Shown: one piece after another, positions 19,720-32,523 of the stretch
Layout of the letters: every line of letters starts with the position of its first letter
Numbering within the stretch: the first letter of the stretch is position 1
Source: Limnanthes douglasii subsp. nivea
Lineage: Eukaryota; Streptophyta; Magnoliopsida; Brassicales; Limnanthaceae
Direction: 5' to 3'
DNA length: 64,000 bases
Assembly: GCA_036936605.1 (NCBI GenBank)
Contig: JAUPFV010000005.1
Location: forward strand, 154,691,195 to 154,755,194
The notes under the pieces: generated by a model
What the model saw: only the letters and a program-made list of their open reading frames with translations
Database searches by the model: none
What the model was told of the DNA's origin: nothing
Made by a program: the position numbers and the translations under genes

Positions 19720-20973
19720 TGGACTTGGTCTTCAGGGAGGATCTTGTGAATCTTAAAGATTTCATGCCCAGATTGCTAGCTTTTATCTTCCCTTCGGCTT
19801 CCTTTAGTTTTTTTGTTAATGACTTTATGAAAATTAGAGTTGCATTCATTGATTTTATAGGTAGGAGAAGCTTGTACACTTCCAATGTTATCCTTGGATG
19901 GGGTATGATCTTCAGAGTTATTATTATCATCAACCATAGTGAAGTTTCTATTCAGGGATTGTATAGCTTCCATTATTTCTTCATTTTATGGGGTATTCAA
20001 CTCGTCTAAGTTGGTCATATTTTGAACTATCTTCGCATGATCTTGTTATTCAGGAACTATACGAGGTATATCTTTAGAACTAGATTTAGGAAATTTATTT
20101 CTCATCAAGCTGTTGTCTTTCTGATTGCTGTTATCTTGAGGCTCATCATTGTGATCTTTACTGACTTTAGTATCATCTTATAAGTTCTTTATCTTGTTTT
20201 CTTTATTTTTAGTAGCTTTCTTGCAGGAGTCAGAGTCATGTCCCACGTGATAACATAAATTGTAGTACTTTGGTAAATATTTATAGAGGAGATTTATTCA
20301 AACTCCCTGATTGTCTCCGAATCTAGCCCAAAGTTTGTAATTGATTTTTTTAGAGAGATCTAATTCCATACAAGCAAGACAAGAGTTGTAGTACGCTCTG
20401 TTTATTTCAGGGATTTTTATTTCCAAATGAGTGCATATAGAACTTGCCAGAGAGAAGATCATTTGTTTATTGTACATGAATTCAGGTATCTTATCAACTT
20501 TGATCCAAACTGGACATATAGGACATTCAAACTTAACATTAAAGTCTGGAATCTATTTCAAAAGCCTCATCGAGGAATTTCTAATCGTCCAAATATTTCT
20601 GGACCAAACTTTTCATCTTTAGAGTTAAATTCAAATAAAAGATGTCTAGTATCATAGATACTAATGCTGAATTATTATTTAGTTTCATCTTCTGAAAAAA
20701 CTCTTCAATAATTTTTTTGGCTAAATTTTCCAATTAACGTGAACTTTTTTTGAGCTATTAGAGAGTCTTTGACTCTTAGAAACTGGACAAAAATATGGTT
20801 AGATTTGCATTGAAAGAACATGGGAAATCTACATCTTTAGTTTTCTTGTTGCTTCCACATATTTCGGTAAAATATTTCACCATATTATCTTTTATGTTCG
20901 ATTATTTCTCAGGCAGATCATTGAGTGAGGGACGACCAAGAGAAGGCATCAGTTCTGGGAATTCTTCAGTCAT
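19720..20973 (-). pseudogene. LINE ORF1 (gag-like nucleic-acid binding protein), decayed
   Basis: The minus strand from the ATG at 20973 reads MTEEFPELMPSLGRPSLNDL, a usual ORF1 start for this LINE group. Further along are fragments of a DUF4283-like region (DTRHLLFEFNSKDEKFGPEI) and a zinc-knuckle remnant near 20230 (YYNLCYHVGHDSDSCKKA), with one Cys ligand apparently lost. The protein would coat LINE RNA. Many stops and frameshifts. Sequence from 20974 to about 21240 is probably LINE 5' UTR. Confidence 0.6.
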
Positions 20974-21240
20974 AACTACTGGAGAAGAACACTCTATTTA
21001 GCCAAAAACAGAGAATCGAAGAAGAAAACCTGCGAAAGAAAGCGAAAACCTATTAAAGAGTATCTAAGAATGAAGAATTAGGATAGATAGATAAGAATGA
21101 GATGGTAATCAATCAACAAGAAATTGATTTCAGATTTTGAATGAAATCTCTTGAGACTCTGTTTCTTAGAGTTTCTTCATCTTCTATGCGGTGAGGGATC
21201 TTCCTCCATGGAAATTAACTTGTATCCAAAAAAATGAGGA

Positions 21241-21770
21241 AAATTCTCAAGTAATTACTTGTTTATATAAGTTATTTATTCTTTTGAATCATAAAAGTTT
21301 TTTATAGGTTGGAGTTAAATTTGGTAAAGAAGAAGGATGATGATTAGGGAAGTTGTTTTTGTAACTTAATGTTACATTACATATTATTTCTAGGTTGACT
21401 GTGATAGTCTTTGTACAAAAGTTTATCTGTTAAAAATAGAATTGTAAGTTGTAGTACAAGGTACAGTTCATAATCTTATCTTCTATGCGTAACATCTTTA
21501 AATTAGATAATATTTTAGGTAGACTACAGTAGCCAGCTATAAGTTTTTGGGCTTGCTTTAAGGATTCGGGTCCAGTAACAAAGTACGACCATATTGGCTT
21601 AAACTTCGTATTTGAGTGTCTTTTAAAGTTAGGTGGAACTGAGGCTTTTGGATGTACTTTGAACCCTAACAGCCTCACTTCCAACATTTCTTATCGCACG
21701 ATCCAAATTTATGGCGTCATTAACTTTGTTCGTTAAACTTCGTTTGGAGACATTTTTCACATTATCCTCA
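21241..21770. other. No gene recognised
   Basis: Between the LINE 5' region and the Copia remnant. An 85-codon minus-strand frame (21687-21430, beginning MLEVRLLGFKVHPKASVPPN) has an ordinary protein-like composition, but I recognise no family and there is no supporting context. Confidence 0.4.
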
Positions 21771-24700
21771 AACGAAGAGGTGAAGTATTAAACCCAAGTT
21801 TGTCAGAAATAAAGGAGAACCGAGAGTGGGGTAAGGGTTTGGTGAGGCAATCATCAAGCTGCTCTTGAGAGGAAACATATAAGATCTGCAGAGAGCCTTG
21901 AAAAACCTGATCGTGAGTGAAGTGTACGTGAAGCTTGATCTATTTTGTACGAGCATTGAATATTGGGTTTGATGCTAAGGAGCTGACACCAAGGTCATGA
22001 CATTATATCATAGATGGTGGTGTGATGGGTAGCCGGATCTCAGTGAGGAATGAACATAGCCAAATTATCTTAGAGGATAAATTGGCAAGGGTCATGTATT
22101 CTGATTCAAGAAAAGAACAAGCAACAACGTTCTATTTTTTGGAAAACCAAGAGATTGGAGAGTCCCCACGATAGACATAGTAGGTGCTAACACTATGTCT
22201 GTCATCAGAAGATGCGGCCCAATCGGCGACAGAGAAGCCATGTAGTTGCAGGTGACAGGAGGGTTTTCTGTGGAGGCAAAGCAAGCTTGATCAAAATAAG
22301 TATCTCAAAACACGCTTGAGGATCTGCCAATAAATAGTAGTAAGACTTGGTTGATATTGGCTGAGTTTGTTTACTGTAAATGCTATATCACAACGCATAT
22401 CATTTAGGTATTTCAAAACCCCGAGCAAACTTATGTATGATATAGGATTTACAAGAGGGATACCATCAGAACTAGAAAGTCAAACACTGACAACCATAGG
22501 AGTGGGATACAGTTTGGATAGCGAGAGACCCTGAGCAGCAAGTAAGTATTTAATGTATTGATTTGTTGTTAGATACATCTAGTGGAGTAACGATGAATCT
22601 CTATTCCCAGAATATATGGAGTGATCTTTAAATATAAAGACAGCATTATATCTGTGTGTGAACTAATTTAGGCAGGTTGTCTGATCACCTGTTATTAGAA
22701 TATAGTCAACATAGACAAGGATAAGAAGAATAGCACTCTTAGATAAAAAATAGACAAGAGAGCAGTCAACTCGTGAGTGTTTAAATCCCCAGTTTAACAG
22801 TGTGGCCCTGATTCTAGAGTACCAGGCTCATGGAGCCTACTTAAGGTCATACAAGGCTTTGTGAAGCTTACACACATGTGTAGGCTTCATAAAGTTTTTG
22901 AAACCCTATGCTTGTGTCTTATAAACACCCTCACTTATAAGCTCATTGAAGAAAGCATTGTTTATGTCCAGCTAGCAAACCTCACAATTTTTAAAAACAA
23001 TAAAAGTTAAGACGAATCTCATCATAAAGGCCTTTATGACATGGCTGAAGGTCTCAAAGAAGTCAATCCTAGTTGTGCTTGAGTTTGTAGACCCACTTGT
23101 AGCTGAAAATACTAAGATTAGGAGACCATGGAACCAGAAACCATGTGTTGTTCATCATAAGTGCATTATAATTTGTTTTCATATCTTCAACCCACTTAGG
23201 ATTTGCTAAAGCATCATAAAATTTAATAGGTTCAAGAACATAAGAGTCACCAGTGGTGATAGACTCAATATATGGATTTTAGGCTCAAGGACTCTATCTT
23301 TAGCTCTTGTTTGCATAATTTATTTGTTTGGTTGTGTAGCTGGGAATAAGGAATTGGTTTGACTGGGAAAAGGTATTTGTTTAATAGTTTAAAAGTGGAT
23401 TACCAATAAGTAGATATAGGTTGAATGGTTGGAGGTCGGTGAGAAAGAATGGTTTTGTGGTCTAGGTGAGTATCTTGAAATTGCTGGTTGTCTGTGTGTA
23501 TGTATTTATTGGATGATTGCATGGGTGGGTGGATGAATCAAGGTAGAGGTTATATGTTTATGTGGGTTTAGTAGGGCACATAGATGTGGGATGCTGAGTT
23601 AGAGCATATGAATTAGCTTTTGAAGAAGACATACCCCTTTAGTCACTAGTCCTGTGGATAAATTAGGTATCCATAAACTAAAGGGATAGACACAAGACTG
23701 CTCAGCTTGCTGAGTGTTAAAGAAAACTTGTAGAAAGGAAAAATATCCTTATTAAACACCATATTTCTAGACACGTAGACCATGCCAGTAGTTCTAAGGC
23801 ACCTATACACTTTATGATACTAGTTGTAGCCAAGGAACACACATTTAGAGGAATAAAACAAGAGTTTGTGAGACTTGTAAGACATTAAACAAGGATAATA
23901 TGCACAATCAATGGTTTTTAGGGCTACGTAGTTGGGTATTTTGTAATACAGGATTTCATAAGGAGACTAATTGGTTAATAAAGGTGTAAAAAATTTGTTA
24001 ATTAGGTATATGAGAGTCTCAAATTCCTTAACCCAATACCTATAAGGTAAGCCAGTATGATAAAATAGGTTAGTCCTGTTTCTACCAAGTGTATGTGTTC
24101 ATTTTCAACCGATCCATTTTAGTCTGAGGTATGGGGAGATAACCTTCTCAAATTCAAACCATGTTCCTTAGCTAGTGAGGCCAATGACATGTACTCACCA
24201 CCCCAATCACTTTGGATGACTTTAATGTATCTCTCAAATTATTTTTACACTAGTGTCTTAAATGCCTTGAAGACAATGAGAACTTGACTTTTGTCCTTCA
24301 TAGGATAGATCTAGTTAAACCTAGAGTGATCATCTAGAAAGAGAGCATTGGACCTGAATCCTTCAAGTGATAGAACAAGACATTTTCTTAATTGGCAAGC
24401 ATCACATAACTAATATCATTCCTCAAAATAGAGTCAATTTATAGGATTTTAAGACAATATCCAAGGCTACTATGGGATGGATGGCCAAGTTCTCTATATC
24501 ATCCATCGTTTAGGTAATTATAAACAACACTGTAGATAACAATAGGAGACTTTGAGATCGCACTAGTCAGGTTGACTTGAGGGGTTAGATGACTGTATTT
24601 TGAGGGATTTTGACTTAGAATTGTTATCCATCCTCTAGAGTTCATTGTCCAATGTTCATATGGAAAGTGTAGACATTTTTTCCTTGTCGTTCACTAAATA

Positions 24701-25280
24701 GAAACCTTCGTAAAACTTAACAAAAACATTGTTATCATTAGTAAGTTGAAAGACATAAAGTAGGTTTTTGATAATCTTGGGAAGATGAAGTAGATTTTTA
24801 AGACTTATAGGTTATTTAGTAAATTAGGTTAGCTTGGACTTGCCAATATGTTTAATTGGTAACCTCTCACCACTACCCGAGTACTCAGTTTTCTGAGTTA
24901 TTAGGCTATGATTTCTTGTGACATGGTGACTAGCACCAGTGTCAGCAAATCACACACCTTCTCTTGGATTGTCTTGAGTAGCAAGATATGGTCCTTGTTC
25001 ACCTTCAATCCTAGGTTGTTCAGTTGGTGTAGAACCCATAAATGAAGGGTCATCCCTGTAAAAACACACTAGAGCAGGATGACTATACCTGTTATAGATT
25101 TGGCAAGTAGGTTTATTTTGAGAAAACGTGCCTCACCTACCTCTATAAAAGTCACCCCTTCGTTTAGGATTGTTAGAGTAGGTAAATCTACCCATATAGT
25201 TCATAGTTTCTCCTCCAGACTGGCCATAAGAACCTCCCTGGTTATTGTTACTATTTTGTTGTTTAGTCTATGACTTGTGT
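21770..25280 (-). pseudogene. Ty1/copia polyprotein, heavily decayed
   Basis: Reading leftward in mixed frames: a zinc-knuckle-like segment near 25060; protease/integrase-like fragments 24900-23700; an RT block near 22960 (LDINNAFFN, then HKALYDLK); LVYVDYILITGDQ near 22700, where the catalytic YVDD reads YVDY; FLGIEIHR-like text near 22600; RNase H near 22180 (ADWAASSDDRHSVSTYYVYR); and the terminal domain at 21950-21780 (RDQVFQGSLQILYVSS across frames, then a CLTKPLPHSR-like block). This order is gag, protease, integrase, RT, RNase H, as in Ty1/copia. Frameshifts and stops occur every few tens of codons. No LTRs were identified. The mutated YVDD alone would abolish activity. Confidence 0.7.
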
Positions 25281-25499
25281 GAAGTTAGCAAAAACTAAGT
25301 TAAGGTTAGTCACTGAGTTTTTAGACAATTTAGTTGCTCCAGTGTACTCTCAGAGGTGAATTGCTCCACATATCTTACTGGCGATGATATTGACATTATA
25401 TAGAAAGATGTTCGTCGTTCACAAAATGAAGATTATAACTTGAAACCTAAAGTTTATACTAATAGCCTATAAAAAAGAAAAGAATCTTCAAAATAAGGT
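25281..25499. other. Unassigned spacer
   Basis: Sequence between the Copia gag-side remnant and the hAT BED finger. No coding content recognised. Confidence 0.4.
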
Positions 25500-26422
25500 G
25501 AGGGAGGATCTAAACCAAATAAGAAAGTGTAAGAAAACAATTATGGTTTTGGAGGCATTATACAAATATGAAGGATAGCCCCAAAAAATGCAAATGTAGT
25601 AGGAGAGAGGTGACATGTCTTACAACTCTTGGTACCTCTAACCTATGGAATCATTTGAGAAAATGTAAGTAGTGCTAGATATTCCAATAGTCTCAAATTC
25701 ATACTACGCTAAATATAAAAGTGGTGATTCTATTAAGTATGGAAAACTATATGAAATTTTATTCAATGATGCATGTAATGACCTATTTGTCTTAGGTGAG
25801 CTTTTATTGTTGTTTGTTAAGAGTTTAGCTTGGATAATGTTTTGCAACAGAAAAAATCTTTACATGCCACATTCTCGAAGAATTGTAACCATAAATATTG
25901 TGTAAATATAAGTGCAAAAAAGGAATATATGAGGAAACTAATTTTATAAAAGGGTTTCACTAATAACATATATATGGGTCACTCCAAGAAGTGGTGCAAG
26001 ATACATGGTTATTACATCATATTGGATTGATGAGAGTCAACGTCTCAGGAAGATTATCATTAGGTTTAAGAATTTCACAGACCATAAGAGAAACATAGTA
26101 GTTTAATTTCTTCATTATTGTCTACCTGAATAGGGAATAAAAAAGGTCTTCACCGGAACAATAGATTATGTTACAGCCAACACTGCAACTGATGCAACGG
26201 AATGTGAAAATCAATAACGATACATAGACCTTAATCCAAGGGTAATATAAAATCACAAGTTCAACAACACAAAGTGTTTAATTTTAATTTAACGAAAATA
26301 AGTATTGTCTTAACATGAGGGTATCATATGCTCTATATATGAGACATCCAAAAAACCAAATCAAATATCCAAACAAACAAAATAAAGATATTAAATAAAA
26401 TAAAAATCTGAATGGAATCAAA

Positions 26423-26648
26423 TTTGATTCACTAATTAAAATAAAATACCATAAAACACTAAAATAAGATTTTGGGACCCTAAACAATAGAAATTAAAGC
26501 CCAAATTTTGTGACACCTACTGCCAAGCTTTTGAAAACATTTGGGCTCATCGAGATGTTCGATTTTAGTATCATTTCTCATCCAGTTCTAATAATCGAGT
26601 GACGGATAAGGCCCATTTACGTCTGCCCAAAACAACTACATAGTTGTG
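26423..26648 (+). repeat. Direct repeat, copy 1
   Basis: Starts TTTGATTCACTAATTAAAAT and shares ordered blocks with copy 2 (GGGACCCTAAACA, GCTTTTGAAA, GGGCTCATC, AATAAGGCCCA in degenerate form, CAGCTACA-like). Similarity is roughly 75-80% by eye. Confidence 0.7.
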
Positions 26649-26996
26649 GGCTGTGAGGTTTAGATCATTCTCTCCCGGTTGGGAAGAATTCGCCCTCGAG
26701 TTCTCAATGTGATTGTCATCAACCGGTTTTTCAACTTATTCACTAAATCTTTATTTTTTATCTATCAATTTCTTTTGGTAAACGTATCCAGGCAGAGTAA
26801 ACAACTGATTCGTTTGTAAACTATGTCTTCAAATCCACACTTGTTTTATTCTTAATAACCCTAGTTTTTCTCTCATCAACCAAAATTTTACTATTTTATA
26901 CCTTTGATATTGAAACAGAATAGGTGTTATAATTATTTACCTCATGGAAAGAAAATAATAAAAAATTATTGATTGCTCCTTATCCCCTGAGATAGA

Positions 26997-27248
26997 TTTG
27001 ATTCACTAATTAAAATATATTCCTAAAATAAAATAAAATAAAATATAAAAAAAAAGATTAAAATAAGATTTGGGGACCCTAAACACTAGAATTTTAAGGC
27101 CTGAATTTTATGATATGTGTTGTCACGCTTTTGAAAGTTGTTGGGCTCATCAAGATATTATTAAAATACCAATTGGTCCAGTTCTGATACCCAAGTGACA
27201 AATAAGGCCCACTTGCATCTCTCTAAAACAGCTACACAGTTATTGGTC
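26997..27248 (+). repeat. Direct repeat, copy 2
   Basis: Partner of 26423-26648, about 574 bp downstream in the same orientation. It differs by an A-rich expansion (AAAATAAAATAAAATA) near 27030. Confidence 0.7.
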
Positions 27249-30120
27249 GGCTGGCCTACATCAACAACTCTCAAAAGGTGTAAGTATGAATTTAAAGTTG
27301 TATGCTATTATTTTATGTTTTAGGTGGTGAATTTTTCACATGAGGTGTAATGCTCCTCAACTTAGTTGTTAAAGATGGGTTAAAATAGGTTGATTCAAGT
27401 ATTCCAATCTTCATAATGAAATCACTTACGTGAGATCATCCTCATAAATATAAAAGTCCTTAGAATTATAGGTTGACAATGGTAAGATAAGTTGAAATAG
27501 TCTATCGTTGGATGCTAAAACATGATGGAATTCTACTTATCAGATGTTAACTAGATCTTTAAAGTATATATTTTATTTTTATAAGATGAAAGAAAAACAC
27601 AAGGTCTATAGCGACTAGTTAAATGAGAGAGTGGATGGGGATAAAAAGTTGGACCACCAACAAAGAAGAATTGGAAGCAGTTGATAAATTGGTTAAAAAA
27701 ATTTAGTATCATTCGAATTTGGTTCTTTTTAACATCTAAATATGTTAATTTGTCCAAGTCTTATGCTAATTCCGTCAGCATTGAAAGAAATCTTATTGTA
27801 ATTTCCAAAGATTATGATCAAGACATGGGAGACAAGGCTGAAACTATCAGAGTGAAGTTTTATAAATATTGGGAATGAGACAAGAAGATCAACATGTTTG
27901 TGATTACTGCAAGTGTATTAAACCCTAAAAATAAGATGTGTTTTGTTACTTTATGCTTTGAGAAGCTTTAAGGAAATTATGACAAATTGATTCATATGAC
28001 TCAGTGTGATAATAGACTTGTTATTGTCATTATATTTATAACTAATCATGTTTGAAACTGCCCATATAATTTTTCCTACTTTATAACAAATTTATAAGCA
28101 TATTAGTTCTTGTATTCATAATTGCTAATATCTGAAACTATAGTTTTGTTTTATTAATATAATTTATCTTTTTCTAGTCATTTTGTGTTTGTTTTGTTTA
28201 AATCGTAAAGTGATTAGTGTTATCATGATGTCGGTAAATTTCTAACTGATTGAGTTTGATTATATTCATCTTTAAAGTTGTGCTACATTTGATATGTATC
28301 ATGACCATACCCCGTTATTCAATTATTTGCTTTCGAAAGTTTTCTTACTCTCGTTAGAGCATATAGTTCTACTGACTTTAGGTCCGCGCCAACACATTGG
28401 TGCAGGAACGAAGGTAAAAAGCCACCAAATCGCCAACTACTTGAATTTCGAGTCAGTAAGATACCGAGTACTTCGAAGGTATGTTTTTATTTAGTTGATG
28501 TTTTTTGTGTTTTTATTTAATAGTACCAAAAATTATTGTATGAACTTATGTTTTAAGTTCAAATTTTAACTATTTTAATTCTATCGATTAGATAAAGTTT
28601 TGGGTTCTGTTCATATCAAGTTCTTTGGTTACAAAATAATTATTTAAAATTGCACACGATTAAAACTAAATTTTTTGATAATTTTCGATTATAAGATTAA
28701 GTACACATCATACAAACTGAATTGAACCAAAATTTATTTGATTTTTAGATATTAATCATTTTTAAAAACTGAGAGGGTCGAAAACTAAAAAAACTAATAG
28801 GAACTAAACAAACAAAATGCTCATACTTATGTTTCACAATTCTTTGAAATCTACATAATCATTGAACATGGATCATACATAAACCTCCGCCTTAAATGAA
28901 AAATTGAGTAGGTCAATTCTAAAGGTGCATAAAATTAAACCCATAAAATGAAATAGAAAATTTTGGATTCATCGATGGATCATAAGATAAGCAAACCTAT
29001 TAATATAGGTTGCACTAGAGATATTAATATATTTGGTACCTCAATAGAATTTAAAAACCAATTTAGCAAACCCTAGAAACCAATAAATATTCTAACACGG
29101 AAATAGAGGAAGCCTAGAAGAAGAAAAAAGAAAAAAATATGAAAAATTATATATACAATCGGGAAAGACGAAATAATAAAATGGTGTTTTGAATAATTGG
29201 TTACATGGTTTTGGTTAAGAAAACTTGGAAAAATATAGATTTGTATATTAGAAATAACTAGAAAAAATTTCACGTGCGTTGCTGCGGGTTATATAAAGTT
29301 TGTTAATATACACGAATATGTTGATAAAATAGAATAAATAAAATAATTCAAATAAATTTCAAACAAATTGAAATTGTAATGGTTTTATCATATTCATGGT
29401 TAATATGGTTAACTCTTATAAAATTGAATTTTGTGGTTGTGATATTTGCATCTTAAAAGTCCTCTTTTCGGATGTCGACCTGACACATTAGATTGTTTCT
29501 CTTTTAGGAGATCCAAAGCGGACTTTCTCTGATTAGCTTCATAAGTCTTCATATAATTTGTTATGTTTTGGCCTGATGAATTTTAATGTGTATTGGTTAT
29601 GCCATAAACCTCACGAACTTAACGGAGCCGGAGTCATTTCCGGTAACCCAAGTCTAATTTTCTTTCTAGATAAGAAATTGTTTGGTGCATAAAAAAATTC
29701 TCATGCACAATACGAAACAAAATTCACAGGTTTACAAATGGAACGAAAAGAACAAAATTAAAAACAATTAAAAACAGTCAATTTAATCATATAATATTTT
29801 TGTTCCAAAATTTATAAACAGAGTATTTCACACAAAGATCACGTTAAAGTTTATATGTTAACAAATATTAAAATCTACAATACCATCTCACACTTGTAAC
29901 AACATATCACTTGTACAATATTTACTTGCAAACGAATACTATAGAGAAATAAAGAAGATTAACTAAGTGTATTCTAGAAGAAAAAAACAAAGTAGGCTCT
30001 AGGACATACTTTGGCCGAATAATAGTTTTCAACTTGTTTTTCTTTCAGCATTCAATCGGACATCTTTTCCGATCATTGATGTTATCCATTATTGATGTTA
30101 TCCACTCTAGAATATATTGA

Positions 30121-30214
30121 AAGATATTTCAAACCTGAAATCAAAGTTGCAACATAAATGTTAAATGAAGATATTTCAAACGTGAAACCAAATGTGCAAC
30201 GTAAATGTTAAGTG
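30121..30214. repeat. Tandem duplication, 47-bp period
   Basis: AAGATATTTCAAACCTGAAA at 30121 recurs at 30168 as AAGATATTTCAAACGTGAAA, and both continue to GCAAC(A/G)TAAATGTTAA. Confidence 0.85.
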
Positions 30215-31332
30215 AGGAACGGCAAAGATAACTTCAGTGCAGTGTCACTCATACTACAAAACAAAAACACTCAACAAACCTAACCTTCTTTAAGTAGAAA
30301 TTAAATACATAACATATATTTCTGCTAATCAGATCATAAATCGCATAATCTCACAAAATACAATTTAACATTTTAAATCAATCAAATTATTAGAACATGA
30401 CAATAAACTATTGACTTGATCTATTTAAAAAAAGTGTTTATAAATTACCTTTTGACCTAGAAACTTGCTTAAGAGATCTTTCAAAACAAAGCAACGTCAA
30501 TATCCTAAACATATACACCACGAACACGACCTAAAACATACCTCATTCGGAGCCTATAATGGAAGCTAGTATAAATTGTATGCCTTAGATGTATAAAATT
30601 AAAAAAAAGACAAAAATATTGAGCTTAGTTTTCGATGCAACGATATGACTTTTATAGTTCTTGGGTATGTAAAGGTAGATATACAGGTATATACATTCAA
30701 TTTCGAAAGTAAATTTTAGATATCTATCTTGGGTAAGTAATACAATATAGACTACTAATCTTCTAATAATTCATGTGTTCATCCTCAAAAACTTTTACAA
30801 TACCAAAAAGCGGGTCTTCCATTGAAAGCCAACTCGTCTAATAATATTATGTATCTATATTTTCTAAACAACAACTAAAATAAATATATAATATGCTAAT
30901 AAATATATATATATATAGACAGATAGAAAGAGAGAAACCTGCTTGCAAAACATAGGACGAAAAATAGAAGAATCATAAGGTTCGTGAAATATATTATCTT
31001 TCTCAATGTATTTTTTGTTTACCTTCTTCACGATTAACGACTAATTATCCATACAAAAAATCTCAATCTTTGTTAACCGGAGACTATCCAATCTGATGCT
31101 TGCCCCTAACAATCAAAACATGATATTGGTGGAACCAATGATAACAAAACTACAGTCATTGACGGGACACATGGATCCCTGAATGAATGCTCATGTATCT
31201 CCGTAAAAAGATCTTTTTGAAGAACTTAAAACCATACTTATATTTTTCATTTATGCAAATAGGTTTTGTACAGTAACTTTTCCGTGGTTGTTTTGATTTT
31301 TTGTTTTGAATTTCTATGAGTGTTGAGGTTTT

Positions 31333-31450
31333 AGATTAAGATTAATAATAAATTATAATTATATGAGTTTTTTCAATGATAACTAAAGAAATAGATTAAG
31401 ATTCATAATAAATTATAATTATATGAGTTTTTTAAATAATAACCAAATAA
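31333..31450. repeat. Tandem duplication, 60-bp period
   Basis: AGATTAAGATTAATAATAAA at 31333 recurs at 31393 as AGATTAAGATTCATAATAAA, followed in both by TTATAATTATATGAGTTTTT. Confidence 0.85.
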
Positions 31451-31984
31451 ATAAAATAAGTATGAGATACCATTTTGATTTAATTAGATGTCAATCAGGA
31501 TTCATTACCTATTTTATTTGCCCATAAAATTCAACTAAACTTATTATCCTATTTTTCAAACTTATCCTATATAAAAGTGATAAATTATGCTTCTTAATTC
31601 TTGTGGTTATTTATAGAGGAATGCTTGGTGTTATTATGTCTTATTTTTCCCAATTGTGATTTATATATTCTATTATTGGAAGTAAATATTATAATATTTA
31701 TTAGGTTATATATTCACTAAAATCTTCTAATGGACTAAAATGAAGACGGTACTTCCTTTAATTTTGGAAATTATAATTTTAAATATTTTAATATTTAGAA
31801 GCAAATATTCTAATATTTAATTTTGGAGATTATGATTTTATATATTTTAATATTTAGAAACAACTATTATAATATTTAATAAGCCATAAATTAACAAATA
31901 TTATAATATTCAAATAAACAAATAATCACATGAATATAAATTATAAATCAAATTAGTTTATGATTAGTATATCTTAGTTATACA

Positions 31985-32523
31985 AGAAAGTTGAAGAGGT
32001 TGTAAAGAGTAAAAAGATTAAATCTATTATCACTAAGCAATGGATAAATAAAGATCAAGGAAAGATTCAAGTTGAAGGAACAGATGGTTTCAAAACTACT
32101 AAGAAAGGGGAAATAATCGAAGCTATTCAAACGTTATCCTTAGGAATTACTGATAATAATGGTTATGTAAACATGGTGTCTGAAGGAGATGACTCTCCTA
32201 AAGAAAGCTTGAGAAGCCTTCAACATTCTCCTATTATTGAGAAGTGGAAAACACATTCTCCAGAATTCTTTAGAGAAAGTAACCATGAAGATCAAGATTG
32301 CCAAAAACAAGATAATAATGAAGTTCAAAATGAAAGTGAACAAATGGTGAAAGATCAAGATTGTCAAGACCAGGATAACAATGAAATGCAAAAGGAAAGT
32401 GAACAAATGGTGAAAGATGGAGAAGACACCTGTCAAATGGACCAACACAATATTAGGAATCAGAATAAGGAGGAAGAAAAAGCAAGTTTTAAGGAGATCT
32501 TTGACAAAAAGATAAACAGGTAA
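31985..32523 (+). pseudogene. LINE ORF1, C-terminal part
   Basis: The open stretch ends TAA at 32521-32523, 47 bp before the ORF2 ATG. The protein is hydrophilic and acidic/Gln-rich and contains a 21-residue duplication (DQDCQKQDNNEVQNESEQMV and DQDCQDQDNNEMQKESEQMV). The N-terminal domain and zinc knuckle of a full ORF1 are missing, so the element appears 5'-truncated. LINE ORF1 proteins bind element RNA. Confidence 0.55.
32290..32415 (+). repeat. In-frame 63-bp tandem duplication in LINE ORF1
   Basis: Copies at 32290-32352 and 32353-32415 (GATCAAGATTGCCAAAAACA / GATCAAGATTGTCAAGACCA), encoding a duplicated 21-residue charged segment. Confidence 0.9.

Larger units (their letters stand above)
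13130..21240 (-). mobile_element. LINE (L1-type with RNase H), minus strand, split by a 2.8-kb block
   Basis: Order from 5' (right) to 3' (left): ORF1 remnant about 20973-19720, endonuclease start 19712-19431, interruption 16596-19430, then endonuclease/RT junction, RT, zf-RVT and RNase H 16595-13425. The two parts are in the same orientation and proper order, and both match the plus-strand LINE at 32-39 kb, so they are probably one element. About 140 residues of endonuclease present in that LINE are missing at the break, so the interruption was accompanied by a deletion or is more complex than a simple insertion. The 3' boundary and target duplications were not found. Confidence 0.7.
26215..27315. 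mobile_element. Unclassified insertion in the hAT gene, carrying a direct repeat
   Basis: This ~1.1-kb block separates two consecutive parts of the hAT transposase. It contains two ~225-250 bp direct copies and no coding sequence, and I saw no clear termini. It could be a small non-autonomous element inserted next to a relative, or a retained intron that gained repeats. Confidence 0.4.
25500..28010 (+). pseudogene. hAT transposase (BED finger, RICESLEEPER-like), split and decayed
   Basis: At 25585-25668 a BED-type finger (TCLTTLGTSNLWNHLRKCK, preceded by KCK). At 25990-26110 RYMVITSYWIDESQRLRKII matches the hAT catalytic-domain segment after the first Asp. At 26140-26200 KVFTGTIDYVTAN corresponds to the second Asp region (usually TVDNASAND). 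After an inserted block, the gene resumes at about 27320 with LLNLVVKDGLK, then a WNSTYQML block near 27530, and 27690-28000 with the DMGDKAETIRVKFYKYWE and MFVITASVLNPKNK blocks before the dimerisation domain. That terminal domain was not seen. Stops and frameshifts throughout; inactive. Confidence 0.7.
28011..31984. other. AT-rich non-coding region
   Basis: About 4 kb of AT-rich sequence without recognisable genes. A 66-codon frame at 28294-28494 and others have no family signature. It contains small tandem duplications (30121-30214 and 31333-31450), a doubled ATTGATGTTATCCA near 30078-30105, and an (AT)n run at 30905. Around 29270 the text TTTCACGTGCGTTGCTGCGG resembles ends of some plant transposons, but no partner terminus was found. 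Confidence 0.5.

Noticed and set aside
29260..29300. Helitron terminus (CACGTGCGTTGC-type text)
   Set aside because: No 5'-TC or 3'-CTRR hairpin pair could be found within the region, and no partner end was seen.
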